64,000 bases of DNA from DASRHT01 sp035650355 (GTDB lineage: Bacteria; Chloroflexota; Ktedonobacteria; Ktedonobacterales; Ktedonobacteraceae), in assembly GCA_035650355.1 (NCBI GenBank), contig DASRHT010000061.1, forward strand, positions 152,379-216,378, written 5' to 3'. This document shows, in pieces, positions 40,138-48,940 of this stretch (its first letter is position 1; each line of letters starts with the position of its first letter). Under the pieces are notes generated by a model. It ran no database searches. It worked only from the letters and a program-made list of their open reading frames with translations, and had not been told where the DNA came from. The position numbers and the translations under genes are program-made.

Positions 40138-41225
40138 GGGGTCAGGTGCTGCATTTTCTCAATGACGGCATCGGCAACCTGGGAAGTACCAACGGCAGTC
40201 GGGTCGTCGGGCCGCATTTTCAGATCGTAGGTCACGTTTTTCCCCTCGGCGATCACCTGCGTAAGAGCTTTCTCCAGGCGAGCGGCGGCCTCGCGCTCAC
40301 ACAGGTGACGCAGCATCATCACCCCTGAAAACATCATCGCCATGGGATTGACCTTATTTTGCCCGGCATATTTCGGCGCACTGCCGTGGACCGGCTCAAA
40401 AACGGCGTACAGGCTCCCGATATTCGCACCAGGAGCAACTCCCAGGCCGCCTATCAGGCCAGCCGACAGATCGGAGATGATATCGCCGTAGAGATTGGGC
40501 AACACGAGTACGTCATAAAGTTCAGGCTTCTGGACCAACTGCATACACATATTGTCTACGATGCGATCTTCATATTGAATATCAGGATATTCTTTAGCAA
40601 CTTCGTGAGCCGTGGCAAGAAACAGCCCGTCGGACAGGCGCATAATGTTAGCTTTATGGACGGCAGTCACTTTGCGCCTATTATTGGCACGAGCATACTC
40701 AAAAGCGAATTTGACAATGCGACGGCTGGCAGCTACGGAAATATATTTGATGCTTAACGCACAGTTCGGGTCAAGATGATGGCCGGTATGACGAGCGATC
40801 ACCTCCAGAATCTCTTCATGTTCGGTGGTGCCTCGCTGGAACTCGATGCCAGCGTAGAGATCTTCCGTGTTTTCGCGCACAATGACCAGATCGATATTCT
40901 CGTAGCGAGAGCGTAGCCCCTGGTAGGTTTTAGCGGGTCGAATATTGGCATACAGATCAAGCTTTTTCCGTAAAGAAACATTCGCGCTTCGCTGTCCCTT
41001 GCCGACAGGCGTCGTAACTGGTCCCTTCAGCCCCACCTTTGTACGCTTTATCGACTCAATCACATCTTCTGGAAGAACCGTTCCGTGTTTCTCCAGCATC
41101 TCCGCTCCCGCCTGGCGCACATCCCACTCGAACTGGACCCCAGTCGCTTCAAGGACACGGCGGGTCGCCACGGTAATTTCTGGCCCCGTTCCGTCTCCGG
41201 GAATTAGCGTCACTGCATGCGGCAT
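40134..41225 (-). CDS. Isocitrate dehydrogenase, probably NAD-dependent (decarboxylating dehydrogenase family)
   Basis: This is a 363-residue beta-decarboxylating dehydrogenase. VTLIPGDGTGPEIT opens the protein. RSANVSLRKKLDLYANIRPAKTY carries the Ser-x-Asn substrate loop of isocitrate rather than isopropylmalate enzymes. ENTEDLYAGIEF, HKANIMRLSDGLF (catalytic Lys), DNMCMQLVQKPELYDVLVLPNLYGDIISDLSAGLIGGLGVAPGANIG and FEPVHGSAPKYAGQNKVNPMAMM complete it. The HGSAPKYAG loop with no charged NADP-binding residues following suggests NAD. Homoisocitrate or tartrate dehydrogenase activity cannot be excluded. The ATG at 41225 has GGAGG-type sequence upstream. It runs in the same direction as topA, 212 bp downstream. 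Confidence 0.88.
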   Translation of the reverse strand: MPHAVTLIPGDGTGPEITVATRRVLEATGVQFEWDVRQAGAEMLEKHGTVLPEDVIESIKRTKVGLKGPVTTPVGKGQRSANVSLRKKLDLYANIRPAKTYQGLRSRYENIDLVIVRENTEDLYAGIEFQRGTTEHEEILEVIARHTGHHLDPNCALSIKYISVAASRRIVKFAFEYARANNRRKVTAVHKANIMRLSDGLFLATAHEVAKEYPDIQYEDRIVDNMCMQLVQKPELYDVLVLPNLYGDIISDLSAGLIGGLGVAPGANIGSLYAVFEPVHGSAPKYAGQNKVNPMAMMFSGVMMLRHLCEREAAARLEKALTQVIAEGKNVTYDLKMRPDDPTAVGTSQVADAVIEKMQHLTP

Positions 41226-41249
41226 GTAATCCTCCAATAATTGCAGAAT

Positions 41250-41330
41250 TTACCTCGATTCCGCGCTCCTGAGCGGAGCTAGCTGAGCAGCAGCGTTGGA
41301 GCGCGGAACGTATTAAGATACCTCGATTGG
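41250..41330. repeat. Small palindromic repeat, copy 1 (topA-icd gap)
   Basis: TTCCGCGCTCC (41259-41269) and GGAGCGCGGAA (41298-41308) form an 11-bp stem. The flanks (TACCTCGA before, AAGATACCTCGA after) resemble those around the hairpin at 53356-53404, suggesting a dispersed element. It may terminate topA. Confidence 0.45.
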
Positions 41331-41437
41331 GAGGGTGGTGAATTATCTTTTGATTATACCACAGCAGAGAACATGCAGAATGATAGTCTGGAAGTGTGCA
41401 ATACATCCCACACCCAGCGCGTTTCCGCTTCTACAGA

Positions 41438-43906
41438 TTACTTCGCCGCCTTTGTCCGGCTTCTTGTCGCAAGCTTTTTGTCGGCACCCGCATCTCCTTG
41501 CTCGGCTTTCGCTTTAGCCGCTGTAGAGCCACGCCTCGCGGGTGCTTTCTTGGCAGCAGTGGCTCGTTTCGTTGTTTTGGCCGCTGCTACGCGTGTTGAC
41601 CGCTTCCGTGCTGGCACTTTTGTTGCCGTTTCGCCTTCACCTCTAGCAGTATCTTCGCCTGTTGCTTTCTTTCGACCGGCGGTTGCCGCCCGACGGGTCG
41701 TTTTCTTTTCTCCGTTTTGCTGTGGCTGCTCCTCGGCTCCCCGTTGCGCGACTATCACTTCTTGATAGCAAACGGGGTCCTGCCCCGCTTTGGCGATGAC
41801 CATCAGCCCGCCACACTTAGGACAGGGTTCGGGGACGGGGCGTTCCCAGATGGCAAAATTGCAGGTTGGATAATTGTTACAACCGTAGAAGACGCGCTTC
41901 TTCTGCTTAGTTTTACGCTCTACCAGATCGCCGCCGCAGACAGGACAGAGTGCGCCCGTTTTGTTGACGAAGGAGCGACGATAGCGACACTCAGGAAAAC
42001 CAGAACATGAGATAAAGCGCCCAAAGCGACCACTTCTGATTACCAGATTGCGTCCGCAGTCGGGACACTGCTCGTCCATCTCCGGCAAAGGCACGCGGTC
42101 CATCTCCGCCTCGGCCTTTTCCATCGTCGTCTTAAAATCGCCATAGAAGTTGCGCAGGAACTCCGTCCAGGAGCGGCGTCCCTCTTCGACATCATCCAGC
42201 TTGCGCTCCATTTCCGCGGTGAAGCCTGTATCGACAATGTTGGGGAAGTGCTTATTCATAACTTCATTGACGGTCTCGCCCAGCCAGGTTGGCACGAAGC
42301 GCCGCTGCTCCTGATCGACATAGCCCCGCTCCTGAATCGTGCTGATAATCGGCACATAGGTGCTGGGACGCCCGATCCCCTGCTCCTCCAGCTCTTTGAT
42401 CAAGCTCGCCTCGGTGAAACGCGGCGGCGGCTGGGTAAAGTGTTGCTCCGGTTTGAGCTTATGCAGGTCAAGCTGCTCGTTTACCTCCAGTACAGGCAAT
42501 AGCTTCTCATCCTCCTCACGAGGCCAGACGGCATAGAAACCGGGAAATTTGAGGTTAGAGCCGGTGGCGCGGAACACATATTGCTTCGCCACAATGTCCA
42601 CCCGCACGGTATCGAATATCGCCGGAGCCATGAAGCTTGCCACGAAGCGCCGCCAGATCAGGTTGTATAGCTTGAACTGATCAGGCGTCAGGTGCGCTTT
42701 GACACTCTGGGGGGTAAGCGTTACGTCGGTCGGGCGAATCGCTTCGTGGGCATCCTGGGTCGTCGCTTTCGCCTTGCCCGTACGTCCCGGACCAACGTAG
42801 TTCTGCCCAAACTCGCCTTCGATATAGGCTTTTACGCTTTGCTGCGCCTCTTCGGAGATACGGGTAGAGTCGGTACGCATATAGGTAATAAGTCCCTGTT
42901 GCCCACGCTCTCCCAACTCGATACCTTCATAGAGCTGCTGCGCCAGACTCATCGTTCTCTTTGGCTTGAAGTAGAGCCTGGCTGAGGCATCCTGCTGCAT
43001 GGTGCTGGTGGTATAGGGCAAGTATGGCTGGCGTTTCTGCTCCCGCCGCTCGTATTTCAAAACCTTGTAGGTCGCCCCCTGCAAATCGCTCAGGATAGCA
43101 TCAGCTTCTTCTTTAGAAGAGATCTTTATGCGGCCCTTACCAGACCTGGCAGCCTTTGCGCCATTAGCGCCGTTTTTACCACTGGCACTACGCCCGTTTT
43201 CTGCGGAAGCTCCGGCTGCTTCCTCCCCATCCGTTCCAGCTTCTTCACTGTTAAGCGCAGCAATATCGCTCAGACGAGAAATCAATATTGCTTCAAAGAG
43301 TTCAGCCTGCTGATGTTTGCTCAGTGTCGCAGTGATGCTCCAATACTCTTCAGGCACAAAGGCGCGAATCTCGGCTTCGCGGTCGCAAATCAGGCGTAAC
43401 GCTACTGATTGCACGCGCCCGGCGCTGGTGCCCGATTGCACACGCCGCCAGAGCAAGGGGCTGATTTTATAGCCAACAAGACGGTCCAGTACGCGGCGCG
43501 CCTGCTGCGCATTAAAAAGATCTTCGTTTATCTGGCGCGGCTGTTTAATCGCGTCCTGTACGGCTCGCTTGGTAATCTCATGGAACACGGCGCGATGGGG
43601 GTTTTGTAGCTCCAAAACATTTTTGAGCGACCAGGCAATAAATTCTCCTTCGCGATCAGGGTCAGGGGCCAGGAACACCTCGTCAGCTCGCCTGGAGGCC
43701 GCTTTTAGTTCATTAATGAGCTTGTCCTTCTTCTCGATCACCTCGTATTGTGGTGCGAAATCCTTGCGCGTATTCACACCCAGCCCCTTTTTGGGCAAAT
43801 CAATAATGTGGCCCATTGAGGCAAGCACGGTATAGTCACGCCCCAAGAATTTTTCGATTGTCTTCGCTTTGGCCGGTGATTCTACAATTACAAGTTTCTT
43901 TGCCAT
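41438..43906 (-). CDS. topA: DNA topoisomerase I (type IA)
   Basis: This 822-residue enzyme relaxes negative supercoils. The Toprim domain is KKLVIVESPAKAKTIEKFLG...LAPDPDREGEFIAW. The active-site Tyr is in LITYMRTDSTRIS. LIKELEEQGIGRPSTYVPIISTIQERGYV follows. Three C-terminal zinc-finger units follow (CPDCGRNLVIRSGRFGRFISCSGFPEC, CPVCGGDLVERKTKQKKRVFYGCNNYPTC, and CPKCGGLMVIAKAGQDPVC). The tail of about 90 residues is rich in Lys, Arg, Ala and Thr and probably aids DNA binding and processivity, as in actinobacterial enzymes. A low-complexity acidic/Gly-Ala insert of about 40 residues lies near residue 225. The ATG at 43906 was chosen over the frame to 43951. Confidence 0.96.
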   Translation of the reverse strand: MAKKLVIVESPAKAKTIEKFLGRDYTVLASMGHIIDLPKKGLGVNTRKDFAPQYEVIEKKDKLINELKAASRRADEVFLAPDPDREGEFIAWSLKNVLELQNPHRAVFHEITKRAVQDAIKQPRQINEDLFNAQQARRVLDRLVGYKISPLLWRRVQSGTSAGRVQSVALRLICDREAEIRAFVPEEYWSITATLSKHQQAELFEAILISRLSDIAALNSEEAGTDGEEAAGASAENGRSASGKNGANGAKAARSGKGRIKISSKEEADAILSDLQGATYKVLKYERREQKRQPYLPYTTSTMQQDASARLYFKPKRTMSLAQQLYEGIELGERGQQGLITYMRTDSTRISEEAQQSVKAYIEGEFGQNYVGPGRTGKAKATTQDAHEAIRPTDVTLTPQSVKAHLTPDQFKLYNLIWRRFVASFMAPAIFDTVRVDIVAKQYVFRATGSNLKFPGFYAVWPREEDEKLLPVLEVNEQLDLHKLKPEQHFTQPPPRFTEASLIKELEEQGIGRPSTYVPIISTIQERGYVDQEQRRFVPTWLGETVNEVMNKHFPNIVDTGFTAEMERKLDDVEEGRRSWTEFLRNFYGDFKTTMEKAEAEMDRVPLPEMDEQCPDCGRNLVIRSGRFGRFISCSGFPECRYRRSFVNKTGALCPVCGGDLVERKTKQKKRVFYGCNNYPTCNFAIWERPVPEPCPKCGGLMVIAKAGQDPVCYQEVIVAQRGAEEQPQQNGEKKTTRRAATAGRKKATGEDTARGEGETATKVPARKRSTRVAAAKTTKRATAAKKAPARRGSTAAKAKAEQGDAGADKKLATRSRTKAAK

Positions 43907-44158
43907 CGATTTTCCCTTATGACCTGACCTTAATGAACTCAAGAGACCCACTTACGCATGAGTATTCGTCTCTCAAGATAGAATAGCACAGGTTGACAAG
44001 TGGCTACTCAGTTTAAAACATCATCTTCTACGTAAACCAAACCGCGTGTAGAAAAATTTCTTTAGCAGCATATCACAGATTGGCAAGGGGTTCATGACGA
44101 TAGCCAGATTATCCTTTGAGAGGAAGAATGATAAAGAGTGATAGATTGATTACCTCTC
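43907..44158. other. Divergent intergenic region topA-murT
   Basis: No gene was seen. It must hold the topA promoter, which I could not fix, and it leads into the murT promoter at 44159. Confidence 0.4.
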
Positions 44159-44195
44159 TTGACCCCATTGAGCTTGCATGCTATGCTGCATGCAA
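44159..44195 (+). promoter_or_regulatory. murT promoter with a palindrome straddling the -10
   Basis: TTGACC (44159-44164), a 17-bp spacer and TATGCT (44182-44187). The arms TTGCATGC (44174-44181) and GCATGCAA (44188-44195) are perfect complements that bracket the -10 hexamer exactly, so this is likely an operator. Confidence 0.6.
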
Positions 44196-44242
44196 ACTAC
44201 TATATAAAGGATAGGCAGAAGCGCCGAGCGGAGGGAAAAAGC

Positions 44243-45925
44243 ATGCGAAAAAATAAACCATCTGAGCCGATCTCGAAAGCAACTCCCGGCCCCAAACGAG
44301 AGCGCCAGATGGATCATGCCCAGATTCCTGGCAGTAAGCTGGCTAGCAGCCAGAAGCACCGTTTGAACCGTCGGCGCATCTCGCCCCGAGCCGCGCTGGC
44401 GGTGATAGCGGGCCGCGCCGGAGGGGCGATTAGCCGCCGCCTGGGGCTGGGCGGTGGTACCAGCATTGTTGGAGTAGTAGCCCAGCGCGTCTACCCTGGC
44501 ATCGTTGAATATCTGGCGAGGCAGCTAGAATACGGCAATGTGGTCATTACTGGCACCAATGGGAAAACGACGACGAGCAGCTTCATTGCCGCGATTCTGC
44601 GCGACGGCGGCCTGCGCGTATGGCATAATCGTGAAGGCTCAAATCTGATACGGGGTGTCGCCAGCTCCCTGGTCATTCGGGCCCGTCCCAGCGGCCACCT
44701 GCGCTTTTCAGGCAAGGCTATCGCCATTTTTGAGGCCGACGAGGCTGCGTTGCCCGGCATCGTTCAGTCAACGGCTCCGCGGGTGCTGGTATTCAACAAT
44801 TTATTTCGCGATCAGTTGGACCGCTATGGCGAGGTCGATAGCGTTATCGCCCATTGGCAGCGAGCAGTGACGCTCCTCCCCGACGGGGCCACACTGGTGC
44901 TTAACGCAGATGATCCCGCGACCGCGCAACTAGGCCCCGCATTCTCCGGGAAAGTGCTCTATTATGGCATTGACGACATCTCCCTCGATCTGCTAGCCCA
45001 GAAGAATTCCGCCGGGCGGCACCAGACAATTGATAGCCGTTCCTGTCCACAATGTGGCAGCGAATATAGCTACGATCTCCGCTTTTATAGCCATATGGGG
45101 CATTATGCTTGCACTAATTGCGGCATAAAGCGACCTCAGCCCGACGTACGCGTAACCCATGTGCAACAGGATAATTTTGATCGGCTCCGTATTCAGGTGG
45201 TCGCAGCGACGCGGCAGCGAGAAATAGCGATCCCGTTGCCGGGACTCTATAATATCTACAATGCCCTGGCCGCCATCACCGCCACGCTGGCATTAGGCAT
45301 CGATTGGGCGCCTATTATCACAGGCATCGAGCAATCAAAACCGGTCTTTGGGCGCGGAGAACGAGTGCAGGCCGAGGGCCGGACGCTGCGCTTGCTACTC
45401 GCAAAAAATCCTACAGGCTTCAACGAAGTGCTCCGCACCCTGTTTAGTGATAGTACTCCACGCCATGTGCTCTTCGTTTTAAATGATCATACCGCTGACG
45501 GTCGGGATGTTTCCTGGATCTGGGATGTGGATTTTGAACGTGTAGCTGACCAGACAAAAACTCTGGTGGTTGCGGGCAGTCGCGCCCTCGACCTGGCTCT
45601 ACGCCTGAAATATGCAGGGGTGGATCAAAGGGAGATATTTATTGTTCCTCCTCTCTCTTTGCGGGCGCAAAAAAGTGATGCCGCTTCCGTCCAGCGTGGA
45701 CGTCGCCAGGGGAAAACGGCGGCAAAAGTACAGCCTGTGCATGTGGTCGAGAGCCAGACGCCGCGTCTATACGGGCTGAAGAACGCGCTGGATGTTGCCT
45801 TGCAGCAGGTTCCCGTGGGGGAAACCCTTTTTATTGTACCTACGTATACAGGACTATTAGAAATACATCGTGAATTAGAGCAGCGAGGGCTGACCGCCCG
45901 CTACTGGGAAGGAAGGGACGCATGA
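44243..45925 (+). CDS. murT: Lipid II isoglutaminyl synthase, MurT subunit
   Basis: This is a 560-residue Mur-ligase-like subunit that, with GatD, amidates the D-Glu of lipid II to D-isoglutamine. The ATP loop is TGTNGKTTTS (about 103-112). A Cys4 zinc site CPQCGSEY...CTNCG (Cys268, 271, 290, 293) is inserted in the central domain, as in other MurT proteins. PLPGLYNIYNALAAITATLALGI and NPTGFNEVLRTL mark the C-terminal DUF1727 region, followed by VLNDHTADGRDVSWIWDVDFE. The basic N-terminal arm of about 60 residues and a stretch near 480-500 (QRGRRQGKTAAKVQ) are extra. The ATG at 44243 follows GGAGGG. gatD overlaps its stop. Confidence 0.94.
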   Translation: MRKNKPSEPISKATPGPKRERQMDHAQIPGSKLASSQKHRLNRRRISPRAALAVIAGRAGGAISRRLGLGGGTSIVGVVAQRVYPGIVEYLARQLEYGNVVITGTNGKTTTSSFIAAILRDGGLRVWHNREGSNLIRGVASSLVIRARPSGHLRFSGKAIAIFEADEAALPGIVQSTAPRVLVFNNLFRDQLDRYGEVDSVIAHWQRAVTLLPDGATLVLNADDPATAQLGPAFSGKVLYYGIDDISLDLLAQKNSAGRHQTIDSRSCPQCGSEYSYDLRFYSHMGHYACTNCGIKRPQPDVRVTHVQQDNFDRLRIQVVAATRQREIAIPLPGLYNIYNALAAITATLALGIDWAPIITGIEQSKPVFGRGERVQAEGRTLRLLLAKNPTGFNEVLRTLFSDSTPRHVLFVLNDHTADGRDVSWIWDVDFERVADQTKTLVVAGSRALDLALRLKYAGVDQREIFIVPPLSLRAQKSDAASVQRGRRQGKTAAKVQPVHVVESQTPRLYGLKNALDVALQQVPVGETLFIVPTYTGLLEIHRELEQRGLTARYWEGRDA

Positions 45926-46854
45926 CGCAGGGATTTGCCCGATCCGCTCTCACGCTGACGCTGGGACATTTATATCCAGACCAGCTCAATCTGTACGGTG
46001 ATCGTGGCAACATTTTAACGCTGCGTCGCCGCTGCCAGTTGCGCGACATTGAGATGCGCGTGATCGGTTTAGGAGTGGGCGATGCCCTGGCGCCTGATGA
46101 ATATGATATGTTATTCATCGGCGGGGGGCAGGATAAGGAGCAGGCCCCGGTGGCGCAAGATCTATATGAGATCAAGGGGATAGGGCTATGGGCCGCTATT
46201 GAGGACGATATGCCTGTTCTCGCAGTCTGTGGCGGCTACCAGTTGCTGGCCCAGTACTATCGTCCGGCAGAGGGACAGGATATGCGCGGCCTCGGAGTAT
46301 TCGACGCCTGGACCATCCATAAAGGGCCGAGCGCCCCTCGCTGCATTGGGGATATTGCCATTCGCTGGGGAGGTAAAACGCTGGTCGGTTTTGAAAATCA
46401 TGGCGGACGTACCTATCTTGGCACAGCCCAACCATTAGGAACTGTGTTGAAAGGACATGGCAATAATTCAGAGGACCATACAGAAGGCGCGATCTACCGC
46501 AACGCCTATGGCACCTACCTGCATGGCTCTCTATTGCCAAAAAACCCGCATTTCGCCGACCATCTCATAGATCTGGCCCTGCGGCGCAAATACGGCAACC
46601 ACTTGCTTACAACTCAGGAGCCAGAGGTGTATAATGGGAACGTCCATACTCCTACGGCTATGGATGGGCAGGTAGCGCAGGCAACGACTGCTGAAGCAGC
46701 CGTAATCACGCTCCCTCCATTAGAAGATGCATTGGAATGGGAGGCCCATGCCTCCCTACTCGAGCGTCTAGGATTATATAGTGAAGCCGCAGCTGTTTTG
46801 CGCACCCAAAAAGGCCAATCCAATGGTTCAACCTCTAAGGAAGAGAGATTATGA
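45922..46854 (+). CDS. gatD: Lipid II isoglutaminyl synthase, glutaminase subunit GatD
   Basis: This is a 310-residue class I glutamine amidotransferase of the CobB/GatD type that supplies ammonia to MurT. The nucleophile is Cys103 in LAVCGGYQLLAQYY and the His is His201 in YGTYLHGSLLPKNPHFADHLI. LTLGHLYPDQLNLYGDRGNILTL is the conserved N-terminus. Relatives are about 240-250 residues; here a tail of about 60 residues (LPPLEDALEWEAHASLLERLGLYSEAAAVLRT) looks like a short helical hairpin. Its ATG overlaps the murT stop (ATGA), and its own stop overlaps the next gene the same way. Confidence 0.94.
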   Translation: MTQGFARSALTLTLGHLYPDQLNLYGDRGNILTLRRRCQLRDIEMRVIGLGVGDALAPDEYDMLFIGGGQDKEQAPVAQDLYEIKGIGLWAAIEDDMPVLAVCGGYQLLAQYYRPAEGQDMRGLGVFDAWTIHKGPSAPRCIGDIAIRWGGKTLVGFENHGGRTYLGTAQPLGTVLKGHGNNSEDHTEGAIYRNAYGTYLHGSLLPKNPHFADHLIDLALRRKYGNHLLTTQEPEVYNGNVHTPTAMDGQVAQATTAEAAVITLPPLEDALEWEAHASLLERLGLYSEAAAVLRTQKGQSNGSTSKEERL

Positions 46855-47492
46855 GTTTTGATCGGTCAATGGCTCGCTGCTCTTTCTGCGGTCGCCACTC
46901 ATCAGAAGTTCGACGCATGGTAGCAGGGCCTGGAGCAGCCTACATTTGTGATGACTGCTTACAGCTCTGTAACGAAATACTGCGTGACCCGACGCCTTTT
47001 TCAACAAAGGCTCTGGAGCTTGCTGCACGCCCACCGGTGGTCATCGCTGCCCCACAAATGCTAGAGCAGGAGCCGGGCAAGGGTGCAACCCAAAGCGAAC
47101 CATCACGAACCGTGACGCTGGAATTAGAGCAGAAACAGCAGGGCATGACCCTGATCCTGCACCAGTTGCTCTACTACCAGGCCCACTTTGAACTCACCTA
47201 CCTGTGGATCAGACCACCCTTTACCCCAGGTTTCGCCTTTGTGCCACGTATCATCTTCTTCCTGAAAGACAATATAGGGACGCAATGGACAGGAGATCGC
47301 GGCGGCATGATTCTGGCACGCCCGGAACTGGCCAGCGGCCCTAATAACGCAGTCTATCAGGGAAACGCGCGTTTCCGACCGCTTCCCTCCGCCGACGCAC
47401 GCACGCTGACGATCCGCGCGGCAGATCCGCTCGGTCAATTTGAGACGCAACCTCCCCAACCCTGGGAATTCGAAATTACCCTCTCACTATGA
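46851..47492 (+). CDS. ClpX-type zinc-finger protein with unknown C-terminal domain
   Basis: This is a 213-residue protein. Residues 9-40 (RCSFCGRHSSEVRRMVAGPGAAYICDDCLQLC) are a near-perfect ClpX zinc-binding domain with Cys10, 13, 33 and 36. No AAA+ ATPase follows. After a linker, residues 95-213 form an apparently beta-rich domain (LTYLWIRPPFTPGFAFVPRIIFFLKDNIGTQWTG...LTIRAADPLGQFETQPPQPWEFEITL) that I do not recognise. The ATGA overlap with gatD indicates translational coupling to peptidoglycan amidation genes. It could be a substrate adaptor or ligand-binding protein; that is inference. A strong hairpin ends the operon. Confidence 0.8.
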   Translation: MSFDRSMARCSFCGRHSSEVRRMVAGPGAAYICDDCLQLCNEILRDPTPFSTKALELAARPPVVIAAPQMLEQEPGKGATQSEPSRTVTLELEQKQQGMTLILHQLLYYQAHFELTYLWIRPPFTPGFAFVPRIIFFLKDNIGTQWTGDRGGMILARPELASGPNNAVYQGNARFRPLPSADARTLTIRAADPLGQFETQPPQPWEFEITLSL

Positions 47493-47514
47493 GATTTTAA
47501 TGCGTAACTCGCTC

Positions 47515-47552
47515 AGAGGGGCTTGTAAAGCAGTTGCTTTACAAGCCCCTCT
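47515..47552. terminator. Bidirectional hairpin terminator
   Basis: AGAGGGGCTTGTAAAGCA (47515-47532) pairs perfectly with the 18 bases 47535-47552 around a 2-base loop. It lies between the convergent zinc-finger and hpf genes. Confidence 0.75.
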
Positions 47553-47597
47553 CGCTCAACAAACCCTACTACCCAACCAGGGACATCATAGAGGCTT

Positions 47598-48218
47598 CTA
47601 TTGCACCTCTATAGCGGGCACCAGCAAGCCGTACCCTCCCTTGTCCAGCCTATACATGACATTCACACTGTTTGTCTCTTCATTAAAGAAGGGGAAGAAG
47701 GAAGCCCCACTTTTTTCCATCTGCGCAATCACCTCTTGATCATTCATCGGCCTGGTGGGCAGTCGGCGAATCTCCATAATACGCGACCATATCTCTTCGT
47801 TTCGCTGCTCATCAACCGCCGCGTCAATACGCTGCTCCAATTCGTTGCTCTCGTCAATGGGCGAGAGCACACCCACACGCGAGAGTGCCAGCACCTTGAC
47901 AACCGCGTTTTGCCGCCGCACCGTTGTCTGCTTCCCTTTCTGACGGCCCAACTGCGCAATCACTTTGTCAAGCACTAGATCAAGAGCTGTGCTCGCATTT
48001 AAGGCGCTTACTTCACTACGAATAGGACTGGCGATACCTGCAAGGGCTAACTGCACCGAAAAACGATCATGCGCGCTACGCGTATGCTCTTCGGTCACAG
48101 TTACCTCCACACGCGTCTCCCCATCGACAAAACGAGAGAGACGCTGGACCTTGCGCTCAATTCTTTGACGCAACTGCGGCGTAATCGGCATCTGTCTACC
48201 CTTGATAATAATCTGCAT
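47598..48218 (-). CDS. hpf: Ribosome hibernation promoting factor, long form
   Basis: This 206-residue protein drives 100S ribosome dimers in stationary phase. The N-terminal S30AE domain begins MQIIIKGRQMPITPQLRQRIERKVQRLSRFVDGETRVEVTVTEEH. After a linker, the C-terminal dimerisation domain is EIRRLPTRPMNDQEVIAQMEKSGASFFPFFNEETNSVNVMYRLDKGGYGLLVP, typical of long HPF. The linker is slightly different from the usual. An extended -10 (TGGTATAAT on the leftward strand, TATAAT at 48302-48297) lies about 80 bp upstream. Confidence 0.95.
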   Translation of the reverse strand: MQIIIKGRQMPITPQLRQRIERKVQRLSRFVDGETRVEVTVTEEHTRSAHDRFSVQLALAGIASPIRSEVSALNASTALDLVLDKVIAQLGRQKGKQTTVRRQNAVVKVLALSRVGVLSPIDESNELEQRIDAAVDEQRNEEIWSRIMEIRRLPTRPMNDQEVIAQMEKSGASFFPFFNEETNSVNVMYRLDKGGYGLLVPAIEVQ

Positions 48219-48667
48219 GTTTGCCTTCTCTTTCCTTCCAACAACACACGTAACAAATGGAATAGACGATCTGCGTCGAGTAGTATCCCATCCCTATTAT
48301 ACCACCGCGCCAAGACAAAACAGGAAGGATTCGTCGAAAGCGCTAACATGCTTTGACATTGTCACAGGAATTTGTTAAGGCTACTTTAACACTTACTAGT
48401 ACCTGAAGAGTATTTTTTCCCTCACAATCAAGCCCGACACAAACTATTCTGCTACCCCGCGTGCATGCTTTTCAGCGTAGGACTTTTCAATTGATGAAGA
48501 ACATGTTATCCTAAGAAGTGTATTTTCAGGCCATACCACCATATAATGAACGATGTTTCATCTTTGAACATGACAAATTCATACAATGTTCATGATTTGA
48601 TGGTATGATAGTAGTAGAAACCAGGAACAAGTTCAATTTTATTGATTTGTGGAAGGGTAAGTGGTAC
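48219..48667. other. Intergenic region upstream of hpf and the DUF6788 gene
   Basis: It holds the extended -10 element of hpf (48297-48302) and, nearer the right, an inverted repeat TGAACAT (48565-48571) with ATGTTCA (48586-48592) that may be regulatory. No gene was accepted. Confidence 0.45.
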
Positions 48668-48940
48668 ATGACAGAAATCCCTAACGATCAACATGTCACC
48701 TATCAGTTGCAATACCGTAAATGTGGGAAGCCGTCGTGCAGTACCTGTCGTAACACGCAGGGGCACGGCCCCTACTGGTATGCATACTGGCGGGAGGGTT
48801 CGCGTTTACGTTCGGGCTATGTTGGGAAAATACACCCCAGCATGCAGGGGCAGTCAGCGCCAGCTCCCGAAAAGAAGGAGAAGAGCACGGCTCCCGGGGC
48901 GATCCTGGACGATTTTGTCGCGTCGCCCGCGCTACTCTGA
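48668..48940 (+). CDS. DUF6788-like small protein
   Basis: This is a 90-residue protein with the motif YQLQYRKCGKPSCSTCRNTQGHGPYWYAYWREGSRLRSGYVGK. Its CGKPxCxxC...HGPYWY pattern is one I associate with DUF6788, small proteins often found near transposons or scattered in Chloroflexota genomes. The paired Cys and His suggest a zinc ribbon. The tail (GAILDDFVASPALL) is Pro/Ala-rich. The ATG at 48668 has GGAAGGG upstream. Function is unknown and no partner is visible. Confidence 0.65.
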   Translation: MTEIPNDQHVTYQLQYRKCGKPSCSTCRNTQGHGPYWYAYWREGSRLRSGYVGKIHPSMQGQSAPAPEKKEKSTAPGAILDDFVASPALL

